A DNA stretch of 64,000 nucleotides from Microbacterium hydrocarbonoxydans (GCF_011752045.1 NZ_JAAKXW010000002.1:542030-606029), one strand, 5' to 3'. Shown: positions 45,830-54,053, counted from the stretch's first letter. Notes: generated by a model not told the origin, from the sequence alone. Program-made: numbers and translations.

Positions 45830-47035
45830 ATGACCTCCGAGCCCCGGCCGCTGCGCAGCGCGAGGCGCGATGCCGACCGGTGGTTCCGCGAGCAGGGACT
45901 GCCGACGTTCGTGCCGCTGCGCCGCTGGTTCACCGACCTGCCTCGCCGCGTCGCCCCGCTCGTGGTCTGGGTCGCGGTGGCCGGCTTCCTCCTCACCGGG
46001 GGCCTCGACGTCTCGGTGGACGTCACCCAGGAGCTGGCCGGCGAGGACGAGACCGTGCTCGCCGTCGTCGTGCTGATCCTGCTGGCGCTGGCGCTCACGA
46101 TCACCTGGATGGCGTTCCTCCTCGTGCGCGGACTGCTGCGCCGGCTGCGCCCGGCGATCGGCACGGCCGTGGCGAGCGCGATCATCGTCGGCTGCGTGGC
46201 TGCCCTCATCGCCGGCGGCTACGCCATCGACCGCACGGCGACCGTCAGCCCGGTGTTCGAGACGCTGGCCGTGCTCGCGCTCTGCATCCTCGTCACCGGC
46301 ATGGGCGGCGGCGCCCTGATCTCCTGGGCCTCACGCCTCGCGGTGCGGAACGCCTCGGCGATCGGCCACATGGCCTCGATCGCGCTGCCCGTCATCCTCA
46401 TGCTCGTCGTGTTCGCGTTCTTCTCCGCCGAGGTGTGGCAGATGGCCTCCGCCCTGCACCCCGGTTCACTGGCCCTGGTCGGCCTCGTCGTCGGCGTCCT
46501 CGCCGTCGTGATCGTGCTCCGGGTCAGCGCGGCAGAGCTCGACGACGACGGCCACGCCCCGACGGCCGAACAGCGGACCGCACTGCTCGAGGACACCCCC
46601 GCCGAGCACATCGCCGCGGCATCCGATGCCCGCCAGCCGCTGCGACTGCCGCAGCGCGCGAACATCCTGCTGGTGATGACGTTCGCCCAGCTTCTGCAGG
46701 CGCTGTTCTTCGCCGCGCTGCTCTGCGGACTGCTCATCGCGATCGGCTCGGTCGCGATCCCGGTCGGAGTGGTCGAGCTGTGGGTGGGCACCGGCACCGA
46801 CACGCTGCCCCTCGTGGTCGAGCCGCTCGTCATCGCCGGGGCGAAGCTGCCGATCACCGTGAACCTGCTCAAGGCGGCGGCGCTGCTCTCGCTCATCGCG
46901 ACGCTGCCGTTCATCTTCTCGGCAGTCAGCGAGCCGCGGTACCGCGAGCGCTTCTTCGACCCGATCATGGCCGACCTGCGCCGGGCGATCATCGTGCGCG
47001 ACGCCCTCGCGCCGGTGCGGAATCACGCATCCTGA
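45830..47035 (+). CDS. Membrane protein of unknown function
   Basis: A 401-residue integral membrane protein I do not recognise. After a basic N-terminus there are about eight hydrophobic segments: near 43-60, 78-100, 108-130, 138-160, 175-200, 208-228, then after a charged loop (SAAELDDDGHAPTAEQ) three more between 265 and 365. The C-terminal 30 residues are charged (EPRYRERFFDPIMADLRRAIIVRDAL). The layout of two membrane blocks with a cytosolic loop and tail suggests a channel or scaffold, but no motif supports a specific role. Confidence 0.6.
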   Translation: MTSEPRPLRSARRDADRWFREQGLPTFVPLRRWFTDLPRRVAPLVVWVAVAGFLLTGGLDVSVDVTQELAGEDETVLAVVVLILLALALTITWMAFLLVRGLLRRLRPAIGTAVASAIIVGCVAALIAGGYAIDRTATVSPVFETLAVLALCILVTGMGGGALISWASRLAVRNASAIGHMASIALPVILMLVVFAFFSAEVWQMASALHPGSLALVGLVVGVLAVVIVLRVSAAELDDDGHAPTAEQRTALLEDTPAEHIAAASDARQPLRLPQRANILLVMTFAQLLQALFFAALLCGLLIAIGSVAIPVGVVELWVGTGTDTLPLVVEPLVIAGAKLPITVNLLKAAALLSLIATLPFIFSAVSEPRYRERFFDPIMADLRRAIIVRDALAPVRNHAS

Positions 47036-47045
47036 GCCCTCCTGG

Positions 47046-47051
47046 TACCGT
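47046..47051 (+). promoter_or_regulatory. TACCGT -10 box for GNAT gene
   Basis: TACCGT ends five bases before the ATG at 47057. Confidence 0.45.
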
Positions 47052-47056
47052 CATCG

Positions 47057-47593
47057 ATGCGCACCCCGAAGCGCAGAGGAGCCCCCGTGCACATCAGAGA
47101 CGCCGAGATCTCCGATCTCGAGACGATCACCGCGATCCACAACGACGCCGTGCTGCACACGACGGCGATCTGGAACGAGGATCCGGTCGACGTCGACGAC
47201 CGCGCCGCCTGGCTGGCCGATCGCACCCGGCTGGGCTTCCCCGTGGTCGTCGCCGTCGATGAGACGGGAGTCCTCGGGTATGCGTCGTTCGCGCAGTGGC
47301 GACCGCACAGCGGCTACCGGCACACCGTCGAGCACTCCGTGTACGTCCGCGGCGACCAGCGCGGCCGCGGCATCGGGAAGGCGCTCATGGCGGAGATCAT
47401 CGAGCGGGCGCGCGCCCGCGGCATCCATGCGATGATCGCCGGCGTCGACGCCGACAACGCCGGATCGATCGCGCTGCACGAGCGGCTCGGCTTCGCCGAG
47501 GTGGGACGGATGCCGCAGGTCGGCGCCAAGTTCGGCCGCTGGCTCGACCTCACCTTCCTGCAGCTCACCCTCGACGACCGGCCGGTTCCGTGA
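47057..47593 (+). CDS. GNAT N-acetyltransferase, phosphinothricin-acetyltransferase-like
   Basis: A 178-residue acetyltransferase. HIRDAEISDLETITAIHNDAVLHTTAIWNEDP resembles the start of the Pat/Bar (phosphinothricin acetyltransferase-like) group, and the acetyl-CoA loop is RGRGIGKALM with DNAGSIALHERLGF following. Such enzymes acetylate small amines, amino-acid analogues or toxins. The ATG at 47057 fits a leaderless start; a GTG at 47087 with GAGGAG five bases upstream matches the fold boundary equally well. It overlaps pnuC by 4 bases. Confidence 0.85.
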   Translation: MRTPKRRGAPVHIRDAEISDLETITAIHNDAVLHTTAIWNEDPVDVDDRAAWLADRTRLGFPVVVAVDETGVLGYASFAQWRPHSGYRHTVEHSVYVRGDQRGRGIGKALMAEIIERARARGIHAMIAGVDADNAGSIALHERLGFAEVGRMPQVGAKFGRWLDLTFLQLTLDDRPVP

Positions 47594-48309
47594 ACCTGCT
47601 CGCCTGGCTCGCCGAGGTCTTCAACTCGCACTGGACGCTGCCCGGCGGGCAGACCCTGCTGATCCGCGAGGTCGTGGGCAACGCGTTCGGACTGGCCAGC
47701 GCGCTCGGCGGCCTGCGCCGCAAGGTGTGGGCGTGGCCGGTCGGCATCCTCGGCAACCTGCTGCTGCTCACCGTGTTCCTCGGCTCGATCCTCAACCCGG
47801 CTCACGAGCTGCCGAACCTGCTCGGCCAGGCGGGCCGGCAGGTGATGTTCATCGCCGTCGCGATCTACGGCTGGGTGCGGTGGCGGCAGGCTGCCGCAGG
47901 GGACGGCCAGATCACGCCGCAGTGGGCTCCCTGGAGCGCCCGCATCGGCATCGTTCTCGTCATGGTCATCGGCACCGTCGCACTCACGCCGCTGTTCCGG
48001 ATGCTCGGCTCCTGGGAGCCGGTGTGGGCCGACGCCTGGACCTTCGTCGGCTCCCTGATGGCCACCTACGGCATGGCCAGGGGCTGGACCGAGTTCTGGC
48101 TGATCTGGATCGCCGTGGATGCCGTCGGCGTTCCGCTGCTGTTCGGCTCCGGCTACTACGCCACCGGCTTCATGTACCTCTTCTACGGCGCCTTCACCGC
48201 TGTCGGCTTCGTCGTCTGGGCGCGGGCCCAGCGGGGAGTCAAGCCGCGGCTCGACGTCACGGCGCCGATCGCGGTGCTGCACAGACCGGACGACGAACAG
48301 ACCCACTGA
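47590..48309 (+). CDS. pnuC: PnuC-type nicotinamide riboside transporter
   Basis: A 239-residue membrane protein with about seven segments. The N-terminal FGLASALGGLRRKVWAWPVGILGNLL and the later TYGMARGWTEFWLIWIAVDAVGVPLLF are typical of the PnuC family, with the conserved Trp/Asn residues that line the nucleoside path. PnuC takes up nicotinamide riboside for NAD synthesis by facilitated diffusion trapped by phosphorylation. No NadR-type kinase is nearby. The GTG start overlaps the GNAT stop (GTGA), implying coupled translation. Confidence 0.88.
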   Translation: MNLLAWLAEVFNSHWTLPGGQTLLIREVVGNAFGLASALGGLRRKVWAWPVGILGNLLLLTVFLGSILNPAHELPNLLGQAGRQVMFIAVAIYGWVRWRQAAAGDGQITPQWAPWSARIGIVLVMVIGTVALTPLFRMLGSWEPVWADAWTFVGSLMATYGMARGWTEFWLIWIAVDAVGVPLLFGSGYYATGFMYLFYGAFTAVGFVVWARAQRGVKPRLDVTAPIAVLHRPDDEQTH

Positions 48310-48312
48310 CCT

Positions 48313-48798
48313 TCAGGCCGCTCCGGCGCGCTGCGCCGCCGCGAGCTCGCTCAGCGCCTGCACCACGAGGTCGTGGTCGACCTCGGAGGCGAGCCCGGAC
48401 ACGGTCACCACCGCGACAGTGCCGACGCCCTGCACGCGCACCGGCACCGCGCCCCCGGCGATCGTGTACTCGGCGGGGTCGAGCCAGCCCGGCTCGAACA
48501 TCGAGCGCCCCTCGGCATCCGTCCGCGCGGCGAGGAGCGCCGTGCTGGCCTCGAATCGCAGGGCGGTGGCCGACTTCCGTCAGATCCACTCGTCGTTGTC
48601 GGCGGTCGCGCCGGGCAGAGAGGCGTGGAACAGCACGCCCGCGGGGGTGCGGATGTCGACCGCCACCGGCATCCGCTCCTGCAGCGCCCTGCCGGCGAGC
48701 GCGCTGCCGACCTGCCAGGCGTCCGCCCGGTCGAACCCGGTCAGCACGAGGTCGCGGTGCTCGGCCTCCAGTCGCGCCAGCCATTCCTCTGCGGACAT
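48313..48798 (-). pseudogene. UPF0303/heme-degrading-domain gene interrupted by one in-frame TGA
   Basis: Two pieces in the same frame form one 161-residue protein. Residues 1-73 read SAEEWLARLEAEHR ... PGATADNDEWI, and after a TGA (48580-48582) the frame continues RKSATALRFEAS ... MFEPGWLDPAEYTIAGGAVPVRV to the stop at 48313. As I recall, intact family members have NDEWIRRK at the junction, so the stop replaces an Arg codon: CGA to TGA, one transition. The rest looks undamaged and codon use is normal, so the mutation is recent or the base is wrong. Read-through cannot be excluded. Confidence 0.85.
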
Positions 48799-48901
48799 CG
48801 GGCACCCTCCCCTTCGACGGAACTGTGACGGGGTCGCGAAGAGCTCGCGACATCCGTCACCCTACGCGCCTCGCGGGCCCGGCGTCGCTCCGGATCCCGG
48901 T

Positions 48902-48907
48902 TAGCAT
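48902..48907 (+). promoter_or_regulatory. TAGCAT -10 box for S4 protein gene
   Basis: TAGCAT ends six bases before the ATG at 48914. The intervening TCAGGG is too close to the start to be a good ribosome site. Confidence 0.6.
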
Positions 48908-48913
48908 TCAGGG

Positions 48914-49141
48914 ATGACCGACACCGATCCGATCGACGACGTCCCCATCGGCGGCGACATGATCCGCCTGGGCCAGTTCCTGAAGTTCTCGGGGCTGCTC
49001 GACTCCGGCGGCGATGCCAAGGAGGTCATCATCGACGGCTTCGTCAACGTCAACGGCGAGGAGGAGCGGCGCCGCGGGCGCCAGCTCCACGACGGCGATC
49101 TGGTGACTTTCGAGGGCCGCACGGTCCGCGTCCGCCCGTGA
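48914..49141 (+). CDS. S4-domain RNA-binding protein (YbcJ-like)
   Basis: A 75-residue protein made of one S4 domain: MIRLGQFLKFSGLLDSGGDAKEVIIDGFVNVNGEEERRRGRQLHDGD with the terminal strand VTFEGRTVRVRP. The pattern of a helix pair, VNVNGE turn and RRGRxLxxGD is the family core. Small S4 proteins such as YbcJ bind RNA, and Hsp15 relatives bind stalled ribosomal subunits. The stop overlaps a possible GTG start of the next gene. Confidence 0.88.
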   Translation: MTDTDPIDDVPIGGDMIRLGQFLKFSGLLDSGGDAKEVIIDGFVNVNGEEERRRGRQLHDGDLVTFEGRTVRVRP

Positions 49142-49161
49142 GCACGCCGCCCGTCCCGGAG

Positions 49162-49167
49162 TACGGT
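49162..49167 (+). promoter_or_regulatory. TACGGT -10 box for histidine phosphatase gene
   Basis: TACGGT ends six bases before the GTG at 49174. Confidence 0.55.
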
Positions 49168-49173
49168 GGCGGT

Positions 49174-49830
49174 GTGGATGCACCCGACCCGCTGCCCGAC
49201 AGCCCCGCTCCCGACAACCCCCAGGGCAAGCTCGTGCTGCTCCGGCACGGCGAGACGGAGTGGTCGCGGAGCGGCCGTCACACCGGTCGCACCGACATCC
49301 CGCTCACCCCGCACGGCGAGGACCTCGCGAGGGCGGCGGGCGAGCTCGTGCGCGACTACGCCTTCGGGCTCGTGCTGAGCTCCCCGCTGCAGCGGGCGCG
49401 CCGCACCGCCGAGCTGGCGGGACTGGACGCCGACGTGGATCCGCTGCTCATCGAGTGGGACTACGGCGGCTACGAGGGGCGCACCACAGCCGAGATCCGC
49501 GCCGAGCTCGGCTATGACTGGACGGCCTTCGCGCACGGCGTGATCCGCGGGGACACCCCCGGTGAGACGGTCGAGGAGGTCGCCGCGCGCGCCTCGCGCG
49601 TGCTCACCCGGGTGCTCCCCGCGATGGCGCAGGGCGACGTCGCGCTCATCGCGCACGGGCACTACCTGCGCATCCTCACCGCGGTCTTCCTTCGGCAGGC
49701 GCCCCGCTTCGCCGCGCAGATCACGATGGATGCCGGGTCGGTGTCGGTGCTCGGCTTCGATCGCGAGCAGCCGGCGATCCTGGCCTGGAACCGCGGCCCG
49801 CACCTGCCGATGGAGCCCGCCGCGTCCTGA
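49174..49830 (+). CDS. Histidine phosphatase (phosphoglycerate-mutase-like)
   Basis: A 218-residue phosphatase. LVLLRHGETEWSRSGRHTGRTDIPLT holds the RHG motif (Arg24-His25-Gly26), SSPLQRARRTAELAG the second arginine, and ALIAHGHYLRIL the second histidine. These residues form the phosphohistidine pocket used on sugar phosphates or small phosphoesters. A GTG at 49138 that overlaps the S4 gene stop would add 12 residues; I prefer 49174 because of the TACGGT box. Neither start has a ribosome site. Confidence 0.9.
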   Translation: MDAPDPLPDSPAPDNPQGKLVLLRHGETEWSRSGRHTGRTDIPLTPHGEDLARAAGELVRDYAFGLVLSSPLQRARRTAELAGLDADVDPLLIEWDYGGYEGRTTAEIRAELGYDWTAFAHGVIRGDTPGETVEEVAARASRVLTRVLPAMAQGDVALIAHGHYLRILTAVFLRQAPRFAAQITMDAGSVSVLGFDREQPAILAWNRGPHLPMEPAAS

Positions 49831-49844
49831 CCGGCCGCCGGTCG

Positions 49845-50411
49845 TCAGACGCCCGGCGGTCCGTCGAGCACCGTCGGCACGTACTCCAGCAGCTGGATGC
49901 TCATGTCGAAGGTGCGCGCCTCGACGAGGTCGAGCTTCACGTCGGGATAGCCGTCGAAGATGCGCTCCGTCCCCGTCGCTCCGGTGATCACTGGGAACAC
50001 CCCGACGCGGTAGCGGTCCACGAGTCCCGCCATCACGAGCGACCGGCATAGGGCGATGCTGCCGATCGTGCGCAGCGGGCGGTCGGACTCCTCCTTCAGC
50101 CGGCGCACGTACTCGACGGCATCCTCCCGCACGAGGATCGAGTTCTCCCAGGTCAGCGGCTCCTCCAGCGAGGAGGAGAACACGTACTTCGTGAGGCCGT
50201 TCAGCACGTCGGTGCCGGGTTCGCCGCCGGCGGTCAGCTCCGACATCACCCGGTAGGTGGTCGCCCCCATCAGCAGCGGGTCGTCCTTGTCGGGCGAGTT
50301 CTCGAGCCAGTCGAGGTACTCCGGGCTCTCCATCCCCCACCAGCCGGGCCAGCCGACAGCCGCGCCGTAGCCGTCGAGGGAGCAGATGAAGTCGATCGTC
50401 AAGGTCTGCAT
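49845..50411 (-). CDS. Dihydrofolate-reductase-like protein (RibD C-terminal family)
   Basis: A 188-residue protein with the fold of the RibD C-terminal/DHFR-like family: TIDFICSLDGYGA at the start, LLMGATTYRVMSELT, IGSIALCRSLVMAGLVDRYRVGVFPVITGATGTERIF and a final beta strand. The family binds NADPH and reduces pterin or flavin-precursor-like compounds, though many members have no known substrate. GGAGGCGGC precedes the ATG at 50411. It is convergent with the phosphatase gene. Confidence 0.85.
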   Translation of the reverse strand: MQTLTIDFICSLDGYGAAVGWPGWWGMESPEYLDWLENSPDKDDPLLMGATTYRVMSELTAGGEPGTDVLNGLTKYVFSSSLEEPLTWENSILVREDAVEYVRRLKEESDRPLRTIGSIALCRSLVMAGLVDRYRVGVFPVITGATGTERIFDGYPDVKLDLVEARTFDMSIQLLEYVPTVLDGPPGV

Positions 50412-50549
50412 GCCGCCTCCTTCGCCCGCCGCGGTGCGGGGGCTTCATCGTCGATCGGTCGCCTCGCGCAAGGAGTCTAGGCGCGAGTCCGGAGCGGCGG
50501 AACCCCCATCGGATGCGGTCATGTCGGCGGCATCCGGCACCATGGACGC

Positions 50550-51335
50550 ATGGCGGACGGCTACGACCTCGACTTCCTCCCGACGCGACTGCCGCTCCCC
50601 CGGCCGACGCAGGTGGTGCGGACGCTGGACTACCCTCGGTTCTCCGTGCTGCTCGATCCGGCGCGCCGCCTCGCGGCGGTCACCGCGGTGAACATCGACG
50701 GGGCGCGGATGCTGGACCTGCCGCGCGCCGGCGATTGGCGACTCGACCCCCGGGTCGCCGCGGAGGAGCAGACCGGCCCCGAGGTGTACGCCCGCAACGA
50801 CCTGGATCGCGGGCACCTCGTGCGCCGCCGTGACCCGGGCTGGGGCACGACGGCCGAGGCCCGCGAGGCGATGGCAGCGACCTTCTTCTACACGAACGCC
50901 GCGCCGCAGGCGGCCGGCTTCAACCAGTCGAAGGAGCTCTGGCTCGGGCTCGAGGACCACGTCCTCGCCTACGCCGAGTCCACCGATCAGCGGCTTTCGG
51001 TGTTCACCGCCCCGGTGCTCGGCGACGACGACCCGCCCTATCGCGGCATCCGGATCCCGCTGCGGTTCTGGAAGGTCGCCACCTGGCACGGACCCGACGG
51101 ACTCGCCGCCGCGGGGTTCCTCCTCGACCAGTCCGAGCTCGTCGACACCGCCGACGGGCTGCTCGCGGCACCGCCGCTCGGCGGGTTCCGCACCTTCCAG
51201 GTGCCGGTCGCCGAGATCGCCGCCCTCACCGGCGTCGACCTCGGGATGCTGACGGATGCCGACGTGCTGGCCGGCCGCGCGCTGCGACCCGGCGAGTGGC
51301 TCGAGCTGCGCGCGCCGGACGACATCGTGCTCTGA
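50550..51335 (+). CDS. DNA/RNA non-specific endonuclease (NUC1/EndoG family)
   Basis: A 261-residue beta-beta-alpha-metal nuclease. NDLDRGHLVRRRDPGW carries the DRGH motif with catalytic His89, and TNAAPQAAGFNQSKELW carries the metal-binding Asn (about 116). RLSVFTAPVLGDDDP and IRIPLRFWKVATWHG are further family segments. There is no signal peptide, so it acts inside the cell or leaves by another route; no immunity gene is seen. The start has no clear ribosome site. Confidence 0.85.
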   Translation: MADGYDLDFLPTRLPLPRPTQVVRTLDYPRFSVLLDPARRLAAVTAVNIDGARMLDLPRAGDWRLDPRVAAEEQTGPEVYARNDLDRGHLVRRRDPGWGTTAEAREAMAATFFYTNAAPQAAGFNQSKELWLGLEDHVLAYAESTDQRLSVFTAPVLGDDDPPYRGIRIPLRFWKVATWHGPDGLAAAGFLLDQSELVDTADGLLAAPPLGGFRTFQVPVAEIAALTGVDLGMLTDADVLAGRALRPGEWLELRAPDDIVL

Positions 51336-51371
51336 GCGTCGCAGAACTCGCCTTGGAAGCCCCGCAGACCC

Positions 51372-51377
51372 TACGAT
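51372..51377 (+). promoter_or_regulatory. TACGAT -10 box for maltokinase-like gene
   Basis: TACGAT ends six bases before the ATG at 51384. Confidence 0.55.
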
Positions 51378-51383
51378 CCAGAC

Positions 51384-52757
51384 ATGAACAGCACCGCGGC
51401 ACTTCTCACGGCCTGGATGCCGCGGCAGCGGTGGTGCTCGGCGAAGGACCGGACGCCGTCGCTGCGGATCGTGGCGTCGTGGCATCTGCCCGACCCGTTC
51501 GTCGACGACGGCGCGCCATCGGTGCGCGTGCAGACCCTTCTCGTCGCGGACGACAGCGCGAAGCCGACCGCGCTCTACCAGGTGCCCGTCGTCGAGCGCC
51601 CGACGTCGAGCGTCGACGTCGGAGCGGAGCACATCATCGGCAGTCTGCGCGCGGGCGTGAGCCTCGTCGACGGGGCGTTCGACCCGGCGTACACCGAGGC
51701 CCTGCCGCGTCTCGTGACGCGCGGCGGCGAGGGCGCCGGCGAGGGTGCGCGGGCGGTCGGCGTCCCGTCGGCATCCGTTCCCGATGCGACGCCGTACGTC
51801 GCCGAGGTGCTCAGCGGCGAGCAGTCGAACACCTCGATCATCTACCGCGCCGCCGGGGCGCCGCCTCTGATCTGCAAGGTGTTCCGCCAGCTGCACCCGG
51901 GGCTGAACCCCGACATCGAGCTGCAGACCGCCCTGGCCGGCGCGGGGTCGCCGTTCGTCCCGCGGGCGATCGGCTCGGTCTCGGGCACCTGGCCGGATCC
52001 CGCCGGCGGCACTCTCCCCCTCGAGGGCTCGCTCGCCTTCGCCCAGGAGTTCCTGCCGGGGGTGGAGGACGCCCGCCGCGTCGCGCTGCGCGCAGCCACC
52101 GAGGGCGTCGACTTCACGGAGGCGGCCCGCGAGCTCGGGGTCGCCACGGCCGGCGTGCACGTGTCGCTCGCCGAGCTCTTCGGCACCGGCGCCGGCACCG
52201 CGGAGGATCACGACCTCATCAGCGCGAGCTGGCGCCGGCGCCTCGACATCGCGATCGCCGAGGTGCCGGAGCTCGCCGAGGCCCGGGAGGCGATCGAGGC
52301 GGTCTACGAGCGCGCCACGCTGACCGACTGGCCCGGCCTGCAGCGCGTGCACGGCGACTACCACCTCGGACAGGCGATCCTCACCCCCGAGCGCGGCTGG
52401 GTGCTCCTCGACTTCGAGGGCGAGCCGATGCGGCCGATGGCCGAGCGGGTGCGGCCCGACCTCGCCCTCCGCGACGTCGCGGGGCTCCTCCGCTCCTTCG
52501 ACTACATCGCGGGGTCCCTCATGATCGAGCACCCCGACCAGGAGCCCGAGCCCGCACTGGAGTGGGCACGCGCGGCGCGGCTGGCGTTCCTCGAGGGCTA
52601 CGCCGCGGCATCCGGTGTGTATCTCAGCGCGCACCGGCCCCTCCTGGACGCGCTCGAGCTCGACAAGGCCGTGTACGAGGCGATCTACGAGTCCCGCAAC
52701 CGGCCCGACTGGATCGCGATACCGCTCACCGCGATCCGCCGGCTGGTGTCGCGCTGA
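51384..52757 (+). CDS. Maltokinase-like sugar kinase
   Basis: A 457-residue kinase of the maltokinase type. The N-terminal cap (MPRQRWCSAKDR at 12-23) is followed by a bilobal kinase with the ATP-site lysine Lys165 (LICKVFRQL), the catalytic loop HGDYHLGQ (323-330) and the metal DFEGEP (343-348). Actinobacterial maltokinase Mak phosphorylates maltose for GlgE glucan synthesis, and related proteins phosphorylate glucosamine. No treS, glgE or glgB gene is nearby, so the sugar is unclear. The kinase starts after a TACGAT box without a ribosome site. Confidence 0.82.
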   Translation: MNSTAALLTAWMPRQRWCSAKDRTPSLRIVASWHLPDPFVDDGAPSVRVQTLLVADDSAKPTALYQVPVVERPTSSVDVGAEHIIGSLRAGVSLVDGAFDPAYTEALPRLVTRGGEGAGEGARAVGVPSASVPDATPYVAEVLSGEQSNTSIIYRAAGAPPLICKVFRQLHPGLNPDIELQTALAGAGSPFVPRAIGSVSGTWPDPAGGTLPLEGSLAFAQEFLPGVEDARRVALRAATEGVDFTEAARELGVATAGVHVSLAELFGTGAGTAEDHDLISASWRRRLDIAIAEVPELAEAREAIEAVYERATLTDWPGLQRVHGDYHLGQAILTPERGWVLLDFEGEPMRPMAERVRPDLALRDVAGLLRSFDYIAGSLMIEHPDQEPEPALEWARAARLAFLEGYAAASGVYLSAHRPLLDALELDKAVYEAIYESRNRPDWIAIPLTAIRRLVSR

Positions 52758-53125
52758 GCGGCACCGCGGCACGCTGTGTCATCTGCCTCGAGGCGATGGG
52801 GTGCGAGATGCTCGACGTCGCGCCTCGGCATCCGGAGTTCGCGACCGGTCTGCGCGTCCCGCGGGTCGCGGAGTCCTTCCGACGCTGACCACCGTCGGAA
52901 TGCCCGTCACTGCGCGGGCAGGCAGCCGCCGTCGATGATGTACGCGCCGGCCTCGGTCGTCAGCGTCTCGGCCGACACCTCGCCGAAGATGCATCCTCCC
53001 TCCGGCGCGGTCACGCCGCAGGCGACGGTGCGCCCGTCGCCGAGGGTCTGCGCACTCGGATCACGGTCATGCGCTCATGCAACCGCACTCCGCACCGTTC
53101 ACGGGCGCGAACGGTGCGGAGGTCG
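52758..53125. other. 368-bp stretch without an intact gene
   Basis: On the plus strand, an open frame to 52888 ends CEMLDVAPRHPEF ... VAESFRR with GC-rich third positions, but it has no clear start. On the minus strand, another open piece (52907-53074) looks protein-like. Neither has a ribosome site. The stretch may hold decayed gene ends; no repeat or terminator stands out. Confidence 0.5.
52907..53074 (-). pseudogene. Possible gene remnant
   Basis: The open frame encodes LGDGRTVACGVTAPEGG followed by CIFGEVSAETLTTEAGAYIIDGG and ends at a TGA. The composition looks like real protein and has three cysteines, yet no ATG exists and a stop lies directly upstream; a GTG would give 35 residues only. 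I do not recognise the family. Confidence 0.3.
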
Positions 53126-53881
53126 TCAGACGCGCGGCGGGTTCAGTGGCAGCCACTCCTCGAGCGTGGTGTCGAAGATGCGGGCGCCGTCGACGGGGAT
53201 CAGCGTGCGCTCTTCGATCTGCGCTCCGTAGTACGGCGCGCTGTCGTCGCGCACGACGGTGCGGTGGTCGCCGCGGAAGGCGAGTGCGCGGCGCGCGAAC
53301 TCGTCCATGCCGAACGCCTCCGGTCCGGCGATCTCGATGTCACCGCGGGCCTCGCCGGCCGCCGCGCGTGCCACCGCGGTCGCCACATCCTCCGCGGCGA
53401 TGGGCTGGATGAGCGCGCCGGGGAGGGTGACCGTGTCGCCTTCCGTCGAGATGTCGGCGATGCTTCCCACGAACTCGAAGAACTGGGTGGCGTGCACGAG
53501 GGTGTAGGCGATCCCGGACTCGCGGATCAGCCGCTCCTGCGCCACCTTCGCGGCGAAGTACGGGATGTTCTGCGGCCGGTTCGTGCCGACGATGGTCAGG
53601 GCGACGTGCTTCGTCACGCCCGCCGCCTCCTCGGCCGCCAGCAGGTTCCGCGTCGACGTCGTGAAGAACTGCATGACATCGTCGGGTGCGAACGAGGGCG
53701 AGTTCGACACGTCCACGACCGTGTCGGCGCCGACCAGAGCCTCGGCCAGCCCTTCGCCGGTGAGCGCATTCACCCCCGTGTTGGGGGCTGCGGCGACGGC
53801 CTCGTGACCCTGCTCTGTGAGCTTCGCGACGACCTTCGAGCCGATGAGGCCGGTTCCTCCGATGACGACGATCTTTGCCAT
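53126..53881 (-). CDS. NAD(P)-binding atypical short-chain dehydrogenase (NmrA-like)
   Basis: A 251-residue protein with an N-terminal Rossmann fold (KIVVIGGTGLIGSKVV) and the atypical-SDR layout of NmrA/YtfG-like proteins: ADTVVDVSNSPSF, GVTKHVALTIVG and YFAAKVAQERLIRESGIAYTLV, where Tyr and Lys are spaced as in the family. Such proteins reduce quinones or sugars or sense the redox state of NAD(P). A TGTCACA-N16-GGTC element upstream (53957 down to 53931) suggests transcription by the ECF41 sigma factor nearby; oxidoreductases or epimerases are known ECF41 neighbours. AGGAAAGG precedes the ATG. Confidence 0.85.
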   Translation of the reverse strand: MAKIVVIGGTGLIGSKVVAKLTEQGHEAVAAAPNTGVNALTGEGLAEALVGADTVVDVSNSPSFAPDDVMQFFTTSTRNLLAAEEAAGVTKHVALTIVGTNRPQNIPYFAAKVAQERLIRESGIAYTLVHATQFFEFVGSIADISTEGDTVTLPGALIQPIAAEDVATAVARAAAGEARGDIEIAGPEAFGMDEFARRALAFRGDHRTVVRDDSAPYYGAQIEERTLIPVDGARIFDTTLEEWLPLNPPRV

Positions 53882-53930
53882 GTTCGAGCCTTTCCTGTGA
53901 CGGACGCCGCTGCGGCGCCTCACGATCTCT

Positions 53931-53957
53931 GACCGTCGAGGGGTCACGGATGTGACA
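53931..53957 (-). promoter_or_regulatory. ECF41-type promoter for NmrA-like gene
   Basis: On the minus strand TGTCACA (53957-53951) is followed after 16 bases by GGTC (53934-53931), 50 bases before the start at 53881. TGTCACA is the -35 element I recall for ECF41 promoters. Confidence 0.7.
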
Positions 53958-53976
53958 GCGGCTCACAGGGATCTCC

Positions 53977-54003
53977 CGTCACAGTTCGGGAACCGTCCCG
54001 GTC
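53977..54003 (+). promoter_or_regulatory. ECF41-type promoter for small membrane protein
   Basis: CGTCACA (53977-53983), 16 bases, then GGTC (54000-54003). It differs from the other two copies only at the first base. It lies 51 bases before the start at 54054 and is divergent from the minus-strand promoter 20 bp away. Confidence 0.62.
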
Positions 54004-54010
54004 ACTGCTT

Positions 54011-54033
54011 GTACGGCGCGAGCCGCGCCGTAC
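54011..54033 (+). other. Perfect hairpin in 5' leader
   Basis: GTACGGCGCG (54011-54020) and CGCGCCGTAC (54024-54033) with an AGC loop. It lies just after the putative promoter and nine bases before the ribosome site, so it could affect RNA stability or translation. Confidence 0.7.
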
Positions 54034-54053
54034 GGCGGAAAGAGGAGACGACG

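Noticed and set aside
48580..48582. Selenocysteine or other recoding at the in-frame TGA
   Set aside because: The family has Arg at this place, no Cys or Sec, and I see no selenocysteine-insertion structure downstream.
48820..48842. Fourth ECF41-like promoter on the minus strand before the UPF0303 gene
   Set aside because: CGTCACA is followed after 16 bases by GGGT, not GGTC, and the putative -10 lies in the ribosome-site region, too close to the start codon.
50550..51335. Toxin-immunity pair with a secreted nuclease
   Set aside because: There is no signal peptide, delivery domain or small immunity gene beside the nuclease.
51384..52757. Member of a GlgE trehalose-to-glucan pathway cluster
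   Set aside because: No treS, glgE or glgB is present nearby, so only the kinase family is claimed.
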